This document shows positions 7,979-14,637 of a stretch of DNA of 42,643 nucleotides, piece after piece (positions within the stretch are counted from its first letter, which is position 1; every line of letters begins with the position of its first letter). The DNA lies in IMG/VR virus record IMGVR_UViG_3300034019_001383, positions 1-42,643 of that record; one strand, given 5' to 3'. The translations under genes were made by a program, and so were the position numbers. The notes beneath the pieces were generated by a model, which saw nothing but the letters and a program-made list of their open reading frames with translations, searched no databases and was not told the origin of the DNA. Origin of the DNA: a virus.

Positions 7979-9484
7979 TCAGTCCGGCGGGTCGCTGCTG
8001 CTTTCTTCTGCGCCAGGGTCAGGCGCGGAGTTGGTGAATGCAGATCCTGCTGGGCGAGCCTGGGTTACGCCAGCATTGGAAACCAGCGCGGCATCTGTAC
8101 TCAGGATCAAGCTGGCGTCCCTGGCTCTTTGCATATCTCTGCTCAGCTCTTGAATTACTTCCTCTGGTACATAACCAAATGACAGCTGTACTTCTGACAA
8201 GCTCATAAACCCAGCCCTCACCGCCAAAATCAGCGCTGGAATTTCCTTGGTTGGATCGATCATCTCCCGACGCGGCGGGGTATGGGTCCAGCTCATTGGC
8301 CCTTTCAGCAGGCCAACCATCCGGGCTAATTCGTCGTGCCACTCACACACCGGCGCCAGCATTCCGGGGATAGAAACCTTCCCTCGCAAGTAAGCAATTC
8401 GCCTACTAAACTCAAGCCATCCGCCCCTAAAGCTCGAATAATTGACGTTTGATAAATCACCCGTCATTGATTCGTAAGTAATCTCGTAGGCTGCTGCTAC
8501 GGCGTGAGCGTACTCACGATGGGTGCTAACAAAATCACCGGAACTTGGCGGGGTGAATGCTTTGAAGTCTCGACCTGGTGGGAGATGCTCAATTGCGCCA
8601 GGCTCAATTTCATCAAAATTAACTCCGATTATTTGGTTACCGTCTTCATCAAGGAGTTTATCTGCATTAACATCAGAGTCGTAGCTAACCCCAAAAAAGC
8701 AAGCTGAAATTTTATCTTTCATCTGCTGGGCCGCCCTGATGTCGCCCATATCCCGCAGAGTCAAAATCGCTGCCGTGCCAAACGGAAGCCCCATTCGCTG
8801 GCCAGCTCGCCTGCAGTCAAAATGTAAACTAATTTCTTCTTTCGGTACAAAAGTGCTTTGCACCCTGACGCCAATACCTAGCGACGTTTCGCCAGGGTGG
8901 CTGTCTCTAATCCAGTAACCCATCAAACGGCCTGCGCTATCAAACTGCTGGCCAAATAATATGTCTTGAGAATTGTCTTTATTAAAATCTAACCAATCAG
9001 GCTCAAGCATCTGCACCTGCAAAGGCACTATTCCATGGCGCTCAAATAGTTCAGGATATATCCGTTTTCGCACCAGTACGGCGCCGCGAACCGCTGTAGT
9101 TCTGGCCCCAACGGATTGATTGCCGTACCAATCATGGGTGCCGTAAAAATCGCTATGTCGTGATTCTGCCCAGGTATTATAGCTTGATTTATATTTGCTA
9201 GTTGCGCCTATGGGAGTACTCATAATCCCATCGCCAATCCAATTATTTATAATCACGCCAATCGCTCTGGAGGCGTAGGCATCGTTATCGGCAAGATCCT
9301 GGTGCCGCTTGACTAGCCAGTAGTACGCCTGTCGCAAATCGCTGTTTGGGCCGCTGTTGTTTGTCCGCCAGCCAGAGGTTCGCCGGGTGTCCTCTGCGGC
9401 CTCAAACCGGGCCATGGTGCGGCGGGCAAATTCCCGGTCATCCCGGAGCCGCTTGCCTTTTGCCTTGCTCTTACCCTTACCCAT
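7979..9484 (-). CDS. Portal protein, lambda gpB family
   Basis: A 501-residue protein of the lambda-type portal family. It starts with a basic stretch (KGKSKAKGKR), then the conserved N-terminal region with RTSGWRTNNSGPNSDLR, DNDAYASRAIGVIINNWIGDG, and the wing and stem region (LEPDWLDF onward). The dodecameric portal forms the DNA entry channel and binds terminase. It overlaps the gpW gene by one base (TGATG). The length fits the family. Confidence 0.92.
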   Translation of the reverse strand: MGKGKSKAKGKRLRDDREFARRTMARFEAAEDTRRTSGWRTNNSGPNSDLRQAYYWLVKRHQDLADNDAYASRAIGVIINNWIGDGIMSTPIGATSKYKSSYNTWAESRHSDFYGTHDWYGNQSVGARTTAVRGAVLVRKRIYPELFERHGIVPLQVQMLEPDWLDFNKDNSQDILFGQQFDSAGRLMGYWIRDSHPGETSLGIGVRVQSTFVPKEEISLHFDCRRAGQRMGLPFGTAAILTLRDMGDIRAAQQMKDKISACFFGVSYDSDVNADKLLDEDGNQIIGVNFDEIEPGAIEHLPPGRDFKAFTPPSSGDFVSTHREYAHAVAAAYEITYESMTGDLSNVNYSSFRGGWLEFSRRIAYLRGKVSIPGMLAPVCEWHDELARMVGLLKGPMSWTHTPPRREMIDPTKEIPALILAVRAGFMSLSEVQLSFGYVPEEVIQELSRDMQRARDASLILSTDAALVSNAGVTQARPAGSAFTNSAPDPGAEESSSDPPD

Positions 9485-9690
9485 CAGGTTGGCCGAGACA
9501 TGCTGAAGTAGGTGCGGCGCAAGCGGGGCATCGAGCCGCCTTCCAGCTCTGCCGCCATTCCGGCTTCGATGCGGCGCATTTCGTCAAGACTTCGGTAGGT
9601 CAACTGCCGTCCGTCGCTAAAGCGAACGCTTAAAACCCCCTCCGCAATTGCGTTCCGTAGCTCTTGTAATTGGGTCAGGGTATAGGCCAT
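9484..9690 (-). CDS. gpW-like head-to-tail connector
   Basis: A 68-residue protein resembling lambda gpW: an N-terminal helix (TLTQLQELRNAIAEGV), a beta hairpin (VRFSDGRQLTYRS), and a second helix (LDEMRRIEAGMAAELE), then a basic tail. gpW seals the portal for tail attachment. Its position between large terminase and portal is the lambda order (A-W-B), which strengthens the call. Confidence 0.85.
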   Translation of the reverse strand: MAYTLTQLQELRNAIAEGVLSVRFSDGRQLTYRSLDEMRRIEAGMAAELEGGSMPRLRRTYFSMSRPT

Positions 9691-9699
9691 GGCCCCATC

Positions 9700-11700
9700 T
9701 TACCTCTTTAGCCAGCCTTTGCGCTTGGCCAGGCCGCCTGTGCTGGAGCCCTTTAGCCAGCCCGATCGCTGGGAGGTTCGGACTGGGGGTGCCGGCGCTG
9801 CCCCTCCCCCTCCCACCCCCGGCGCCTGGGTGCCCAGGCTGCGGGCGAGCTGGGCCCACATGGTGCCTGCTGCGTAACGGCGAGAAACCAGCAGCAGTGC
9901 CACATAGGCCATCCGCGTGCAGTCGCCGCCTTCGTCTTGGGAGCCTGGGGGCAGGATCCAATGGTATTCAGTGCGTGCCCGGTTCTTCGGGACGTACACC
10001 CAAGGGAACAGCTCCCGAAGAAACTGATCTGTGGAAGCCTGCCCAAAATGCAGGTATCGAGGCCCTGGTTGCTCAACCCGCAACATGGTCCTGAGGTGAT
10101 CAACGCTAGCGCCGTAGCCAATGATGTAAACCTTAGGCCCGCGTTTTGTCATCATCTGATTTTTTTTATTGACGGCAACCGCCTTGCCACGCTCAACAAT
10201 TGGCAAGCCCTTGAAACCAGAGCCCTTTGTTGCAAGCCATCGGCTTGATCTGGTTGCGCAGAAATCAGCAACGGCCTTGCTTGACCTGCCGCCGTGGTCA
10301 ACACAGCCCAACGTGACGCGCATCTCTCCCCCGTCCTGCCGGCGCCAGCGTTTCTCGCTCATAACATCTAGCTGCTCCCATACCTCCGGCTGCTGGGGGT
10401 CCCCCTCGATCTCAAAATGGGCAATGTGCCACCCTTCCTCGCCGGTCCCCCAACCCCAGAGGGTGTAGACCAGCCGCTCACCCACGGTGCCACCGCCGCC
10501 CTGCACGTCAACACCATCGGTCAGCAGCAAAACCCCGGTCGGAATGTCCCATTCCTCGCCGTCCCATGGGTAGCCATTGCCAAAGCCTACATTTTTTCGC
10601 CGCTCGGCTAGGCCATCGCCGGTAAGTTTGCTGGTTATTTCATCAGCCCATGGCACACCTAAATCTGTATTATGAAAGGTTTGCATTGGCGCCACGTTGC
10701 CCATTTTCATCTGCTCCAGCGCCACTCGATGCCGGGCCACCAGCTCGGGCCACATGGCCGCCCGGTGGTAGCTCATGCCAGGGCCCACCTGCTGTGATCG
10801 CCAGATCGGCACACCGTTGCGCAAAACTTGCTTGCTGCGATCCAAGCCCAGCGGACATGCCCAACCAGCGGCCTTGTCCATTGAATACAGGTTGCTGTAG
10901 TCAATTGGGGTTTCGCAATGCTCGCAACGAATCCGTCCCTCATCAGGTCCTTCCTTTATGAAATTCTCCCAACGCAGTTGTTGATAATGATTACAGTGCG
11001 GGCATGGATAATATCGATACTGTTGATCGCCTTTCTTAAAGGCTTGCTCCATGTAATCGTTAGGGTATATCGGCGTGCCGCCAATCGTAAAGAACGGATC
11101 CCAAATGTTACCGGCCCGCTGGAACAGGTTTCCAATGGTGTCACCTTCGGGGCTGTCGTAAGTGGCTGGTTCTTCGAACAGAATCGGGCTTCGCTCGACC
11201 CGACGACCAGACCGGGGTGTTGCGGCGCTTACCAAGTGGATCAATGCACCATTAACAAGCTGCTTAAAATCGTAGCTATTCTTTAATGCCCCTTTTGTTT
11301 TTTTGTTGTTTAATTGTCCTTTTAATCTTGGGATTCCATGATTGTCGTCAAACATTGAATCTATATCTTCGGTGCTGTATTTCTGTACTTCAGAGTCTGT
11401 AGGCTGGACCAGCATAATCTTAGATCGGCGCCAGTCGGAGAAAAACACAATCACCGCTTTTACATACTCCGACCAGCCAACCCGCGACGGCTTCTGGCAA
11501 ACCATGCACTCAACCTCTGGGTCAGTTGGCGCTAAAAACCAATCCTCTTGATATGGCCTAGTTCGCCATTTTTGCCGACCATCGGTTGCGCTTGTCACAT
11601 AGTAGTGAGTGTTGCTATATTCCAGCATCGTCATAAACGGTTTAGGCTTTACCATCGCGGCAAGCCGCTTAGCCATCTTTCGGATATTACGATCAATCAT
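9700..11700 (-). CDS. Terminase large subunit, lambda gpA family
   Basis: A 666-residue packaging motor and nuclease. An adenine-binding/Walker A-like segment lies at residues 68-80 (CQKPSRVGWSEYV), Walker B at 173-177 (ILFEE), and a zinc-ribbon-like pair at Cys233/236 and Cys259/262 (PCPHC and CEHC). The C-terminal nuclease begins near Asp395/Asp398 (LLLTDGVDVQ), with VDHGGRSS and YHWILPP further on. The last 50 residues are a Gly/Pro/basic tail. The start overlaps the small subunit as ATGA. gpA-family enzymes cut cos ends, so a cos-type site is expected. Confidence 0.95.
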   Translation of the reverse strand: MIDRNIRKMAKRLAAMVKPKPFMTMLEYSNTHYYVTSATDGRQKWRTRPYQEDWFLAPTDPEVECMVCQKPSRVGWSEYVKAVIVFFSDWRRSKIMLVQPTDSEVQKYSTEDIDSMFDDNHGIPRLKGQLNNKKTKGALKNSYDFKQLVNGALIHLVSAATPRSGRRVERSPILFEEPATYDSPEGDTIGNLFQRAGNIWDPFFTIGGTPIYPNDYMEQAFKKGDQQYRYYPCPHCNHYQQLRWENFIKEGPDEGRIRCEHCETPIDYSNLYSMDKAAGWACPLGLDRSKQVLRNGVPIWRSQQVGPGMSYHRAAMWPELVARHRVALEQMKMGNVAPMQTFHNTDLGVPWADEITSKLTGDGLAERRKNVGFGNGYPWDGEEWDIPTGVLLLTDGVDVQGGGGTVGERLVYTLWGWGTGEEGWHIAHFEIEGDPQQPEVWEQLDVMSEKRWRRQDGGEMRVTLGCVDHGGRSSKAVADFCATRSSRWLATKGSGFKGLPIVERGKAVAVNKKNQMMTKRGPKVYIIGYGASVDHLRTMLRVEQPGPRYLHFGQASTDQFLRELFPWVYVPKNRARTEYHWILPPGSQDEGGDCTRMAYVALLLVSRRYAAGTMWAQLARSLGTQAPGVGGGGAAPAPPVRTSQRSGWLKGSSTGGLAKRKGWLKR

Positions 11701-12287
11701 TCCGGTAGCTCTTCAAACTCGTTGGAAGATACAGACTCAAAAATCTCGGATATAATCCTTTCAATTTCGCTTAGCTCTTGGTGGGTAAGGTGGGGGATTA
11801 TTGCCTTGATTCGCTTATGGGCTGAGCTTGCTAGGGTGGTTAATTGCAGCAAGACAGCGTTATAGGCTATTTCCATGTCTTCAATATAAGCTAGCTGTCT
11901 TGCTTTTTCCATTCGATCCATTCGAGCAATCAAGCGCTTTTCGCGCTCGTGCAACGCCCGCTCCCTGTTGAAATCCGCTTCCTCTGTGTCTGGATCGTCG
12001 TCCAGTCCGTCGATGGGATCGGGAGCACCTGGCGACGTTTTCGCGTTTGCCTTAGGCAACGGCCTGGGTCCATGATCTTGGCCGGCATTGGTCCCACGCG
12101 GCGCCGGGTCCGTGGTTCGTGCCCACTGCTCATCAGCAAAGGCCGAATCAATCTCCCAGCCCTTCCCTTGACGCTCAACCGCTGGGGGCTGCAGCCGACC
12201 CGCCTTAATCGCCCTGAGCACCGAAACATGGGTGGCCCCTCGAAGGCCCAGGGCCTTGCGGTGATCGGCGTACTGCTGAAGGTTCAC
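11697..12287 (-). CDS. Terminase small subunit, Nu1-like
   Basis: A 196-residue protein. Residues 1-50 form a helix-turn-helix (MNLQQYADHRKALGLRGATH, then VLRAIKAGRL) that would bind the packaging site. Residues 60-100 are a Pro/Asp-rich linker. Residues 105-196 are helical (ERALHEREKRLIARMDRMEK onward) and should contact the large subunit. The start is GTG (12285-12287). A promoter and an array of direct repeats lie directly upstream and could be its binding sites. Confidence 0.82.
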   Translation of the reverse strand: MNLQQYADHRKALGLRGATHVSVLRAIKAGRLQPPAVERQGKGWEIDSAFADEQWARTTDPAPRGTNAGQDHGPRPLPKANAKTSPGAPDPIDGLDDDPDTEEADFNRERALHEREKRLIARMDRMEKARQLAYIEDMEIAYNAVLLQLTTLASSAHKRIKAIIPHLTHQELSEIERIISEIFESVSSNEFEELPE

Positions 12288-12410
12288 TCTGCCCGCGCCA
12301 GCAACATCAAGCTTGTACCCATGGGCATATTGTAACCAGCTGCGTACAAAATAGGCTACAACCTTGTGATAGCAAGCGATTGCACCGGTTACATGGTGTC
12401 TACGGCAAAG

Positions 12411-12439
12411 GTTGTACCTTTATTGACAAGCGTTATCAA
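12411..12439 (-). promoter_or_regulatory. Sigma-70-like promoter for the packaging/head operon
   Basis: On the minus strand TTGATA (12434-12439) and TACAAC (12411-12416) are separated by exactly 17 bases. They match the bacterial -35 and -10 consensus at 5/6 and 4/6 positions. Transcription would begin near 12404, about 115 bases before the small terminase GTG. A DnaA-box-like TTATCAACA overlaps the -35 element on the plus strand (12433-12441). Confidence 0.5.
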
Positions 12440-12627
12440 CAGATAAATCGAGGCTTCGTGGTTCCCTCGGTATGTGTCGTTCGGAAGGACCCAAGCCGAA
12501 ACCCCTTGCTATGACTGGGTTTTTGGCAGATTCCTTGGTATGACTGGGATTTAGGGCAATGTCCCGAAACCCCTTGGCATGACTGAGATTTGCTGAGATC
12601 CCTTGCTATGACTAGGCCGCGCATCAT
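12436..12627 (-). CDS. Possible 63-residue ORF over the iteron array
   Basis: The ORF overlaps the end of the gpZ-like gene as ATGA, like genuine genes here. Its peptide, however, is largely the translation of the DNA repeats (SKSQSCQG, PKSQSYQG and QKPSHSKG are the same repeat in frame). It ends within the promoter region. It may be a coupled small protein or simply an open frame over a DNA-level repeat; I favour the latter. Confidence 0.25.
   Translation of the reverse strand: MMRGLVIARDLSKSQSCQGVSGHCPKSQSYQGICQKPSHSKGFRLGSFRTTHTEGTTKPRFIC
12502..12616. repeat. Four-copy direct repeat upstream of terminase (cosB/pac-like)
   Basis: Four copies of a roughly 18-bp element with core CCTTGSYATGACTGRG begin at 12502, 12531, 12570 and 12599. 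The CCTTG cores are spaced 29, 39 and 29 bases. They lie in the 336-base gap between the gpZ-like gene and small terminase. In lambda, gpNu1 binds repeated R sites just before the Nu1 gene, so a packaging-site role is a reasonable inference. An origin or operator is the alternative. Confidence 0.6.
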
Positions 12628-13274
12628 CGCCCCCCATAGCCCCTGGCGGCCGAGTCAAGGGCCCGCTTGTAGCCCGCAATAAAAGATCGATTGATCTCAA
12701 TGTTGATTTCGGTCTGGATCAGCTGGCTGTGCTCGCCCTTGTCAAACATGCGTGCCACCGACGGCCCATAGACAACCTGCAACCGCCGTTTGCCATCAGG
12801 CTTGCGCTTGTTTCCAACTCTGAACGGCAACACCACGCCACCCCTGCCCATGGCCAAGAACGTCGTTGGATAGTCCTGGCGCTGGCCACGCAGGATGCTG
12901 GCACGACCTGGCCTGCCCCTCTTTGTGGCCTTCCCCCAACCACGGCCACGGCCAAGCCCTGGAAGCCCTGTGGCGCGGGTGCCGGGCCTGAATCCAAACT
13001 GGCTGAGAGTTGGGGCGCGGGAAGCAAATGTTAATGTCGCCTCACCTCTACTCGCCAGACCCGTAAACAGACTTACATCTTGTTTGATACGCCTTGATCC
13101 AATGTTATATCTTTGGCTAATACTTTTGCCTGCCTGCTTATTAGCGGAAGTGGCAGCAGCCAAGATCCCTGCCCGTGTTGCTTTCTGAAACAGTTTTGGG
13201 TCAAGGAAGGCCCGCATCTTTTCTAACTGGCTGATGCCTTCGACTTTTACTCTGATGAACTCGTTGGTGCCCAT
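12624..13274 (-). CDS. Minor tail protein Z-like
   Basis: A 216-residue basic protein resembling lambda gpZ: an N-terminal helix region with AGILAAATSANKQAGKSISQRYNIGSRRIKQDVS (quoted here as landmarks AGILAAATSANKQ and RYNIGSRRIKQ), a Gly/Arg-rich middle (RGRGWGKATKRGRPGR), and a C-terminal helix ending in AARGYGGR. gpZ acts in tail completion. It sits upstream of terminase rather than with the tail genes, an unusual position. Its stop overlaps the 63-residue ORF; its start follows the resolvase-like gene directly. Confidence 0.65.
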   Translation of the reverse strand: MGTNEFIRVKVEGISQLEKMRAFLDPKLFQKATRAGILAAATSANKQAGKSISQRYNIGSRRIKQDVSLFTGLASRGEATLTFASRAPTLSQFGFRPGTRATGLPGLGRGRGWGKATKRGRPGRASILRGQRQDYPTTFLAMGRGGVVLPFRVGNKRKPDGKRRLQVVYGPSVARMFDKGEHSQLIQTEINIEINRSFIAGYKRALDSAARGYGGR

Positions 13275-13619
13275 CTATCCCCCCGTCAACCTCATGGCCT
13301 GGAGATAGCGCGCCCATTGCTCCAGGGTCAGCACTACGCGCCATGTGCCGCCCTTGAATCGAATCAGGCTGGCAGCGTGGTCTACCTGAGCGTTAATCCG
13401 CTGCTGCTCTGCTGCTGGGGGCTTGACCCTAGCGGCGGCTGCGGTGTCGGCCCAGTTGGCAACCTGCACAACATGGCCTGGGACGCCGTCCAGGTCGCCG
13501 GTGTCGTCTGCTCTGCCTGCCCCTAACTTGCGGCGAACAGACACCCCCAGGGCTTCGGTGAGGATTGCAGCAGCTTCCAGCTCTCCTTTATCCCCTTTAC
13601 GTTTTGGTCGGTTTGCCAT
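13275..13619 (-). CDS. PD-(D/E)XK resolvase-like protein with degenerate active site
   Basis: A 114-residue protein with the layout of phage Holliday-junction-resolvase-like PD-(D/E)XK proteins: KGDKGELEAAAILTEAL, then RKLGAGRADDTGDLDGVPGH, then a C-terminal strand RVVLTLEQWARYL. Asp42 of GDLDGVPG matches the motif Asp, but the expected ExK is QVA (residues 52-54), so acid and lysine are both replaced. It may be catalytically inactive or use other residues. It is flanked by a DNA-binding regulator and the gpZ-like gene. Confidence 0.55.
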   Translation of the reverse strand: MANRPKRKGDKGELEAAAILTEALGVSVRRKLGAGRADDTGDLDGVPGHVVQVANWADTAAAARVKPPAAEQQRINAQVDHAASLIRFKGGTWRVVLTLEQWARYLQAMRLTGG

Positions 13620-13628
13620 ACCCCAACC

Positions 13629-14264
13629 CTACCTCAAATCCCGGTTTGGTGGTTCAAGCACGCGCCGGTAGTGCAAACCATTGGCAGCCCAGCCATTGTT
13701 AATTGAAGCTGAGATACCAGACTTGTTGACAAATGCAGCAACAGATGCCTCTTTTATTGATTTATAGCGTTGGCCTGTTTCAATACATTCGACCTCAACA
13801 GTATGCTTCAATCGCGGGAGATTCATGGCAACAATATTGGAGGCCCGTGTTTCCGAGTCAAATAACTGGGTCAGCTCTGAATGGCCAATACCCCCAAACT
13901 GGTGGGGATGCTTTATAGCAAATTCCCATAACGCTTTGCGAGATATACACCAATGATTGTTTTTTGATTTATAGCGATAAACTGCTTTTAGCTTTCGTGA
14001 TAGAATCCAGTTAAGTATTTTTTTGTTGTTATATCCCGTAAGAACTCCAATGGCAGATGTTGTAATAAATTCCCCTTGTGGCTTGATTGACAGACCCATA
14101 GCCTCTGCTTGCCTTGTCAAGGCCTTGGGAGTTCGAGGGGGCCGGGCTTGGTTGAACTGCTCAACAACCATGTGCCACGGGATCTCACCGGCAAGGTCCG
14201 CCAAAAGTTCGAGGTCTTCCGGCGTCCATCGCTTCCATTGACGCTTGGGTGCTGGCTGGGTCAT
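13629..14264 (-). CDS. DNA-binding protein with Myb/SANT-like and NUMOD-like domains
   Basis: The ATG at 14262-14264 gives 211 residues; TTG at 14307-14309 would add 15. The N-terminus has a Myb/SANT-like helix set (RQWKRWTPEDLELLADLAGE onward, residues 9-55). A middle segment (about 65-120) looks like a helix-turn-helix. The C-terminus (VECIETGQRYKSIKEASVAA, then INNGWAANGLHYRRV) is the NUMOD1-type module usually attached to homing endonucleases. No HNH or GIY-YIG nuclease motif is present. A regulator of replication or late transcription is likely, and the repeat cluster just upstream may be its target. Confidence 0.65.
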   Translation of the reverse strand: MTQPAPKRQWKRWTPEDLELLADLAGEIPWHMVVEQFNQARPPRTPKALTRQAEAMGLSIKPQGEFITTSAIGVLTGYNNKKILNWILSRKLKAVYRYKSKNNHWCISRKALWEFAIKHPHQFGGIGHSELTQLFDSETRASNIVAMNLPRLKHTVEVECIETGQRYKSIKEASVAAFVNKSGISASINNGWAANGLHYRRVLEPPNRDLR

Positions 14265-14333
14265 GGCTGATAAATTTGTTGGCACTGGAAAGGTGGGCAA
14301 GGGGGTCAAGAGAGGTCGAGCTTTTTGAAATCA

Positions 14334-14601
14334 CCCCCCCCCCCCCTAATAAAAAGACAGGGATCGGGATAAAATCCGGCAAATCGCAGTCATAGCAATG
14401 GTTTAGAGGTTCAAAACATCGGGAATTTTGCGGGATTTTCTTTGGGGATCGGGATTTTCCGAAATCCTGCCCCTTGAGAAATTCCCGCAAAATTCCCGCA
14501 AAATTCCCGATTTGGCAATCCTGAAACCCTTTCCATTGCAAACGATCTCGCGGATTTTTTCCCGAAATCCCTCTAAAAAGAAAAAACAGTATGGGGGGGG
14601 G
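14334..14601. other. Palindrome- and iteron-rich intergenic region, candidate origin or control locus
   Basis: The 373-base gap between the NUMOD-type gene and the primase gene holds no gene. It is bounded by a run of 13 C (14334-14346) and a run of 9 G (14593-14601). Inside are GGGAATTTTGCGGGATTTT (14421-14439), an 11-bp tandem repeat reading as its near inverse (14480-14510), and several GGATTT-AAATCC hairpins (14452-14467 and 14552-14570). It is distinctly more AT-rich than its surroundings. Position beside the primase-helicase suggests replication initiation, which is inference. Confidence 0.55.
14480..14510. repeat. 11-bp tandem repeat AATTCCCGCAA
   Basis: Two exact 11-bp units (14480-14490 and 14491-14501) and a third partial unit (14502-14510) lie head to tail, roughly one helical turn each. 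The opposite orientation appears at 14420-14435. The spacing would place bound proteins on one face of the helix. Confidence 0.85.
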
Positions 14602-14637
14602 AGGTAAGAAGTTGAGATTTGGGTCATTACAGAATCC

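Noticed and set aside
12433-12441. DnaA box proving an origin
   Set aside because: A single one-mismatch box overlapping a promoter is expected by chance; it is kept only as a remark.
12502-12616. CRISPR array
   Set aside because: Repeats are imperfect, spacing is 29 and 39 bases and no cas gene is near.
14185-14541. Minus-strand ORF over the repeat cluster
   Set aside because: Its peptide is translated palindromes and it overlaps the real regulator gene; composition is not protein-like.
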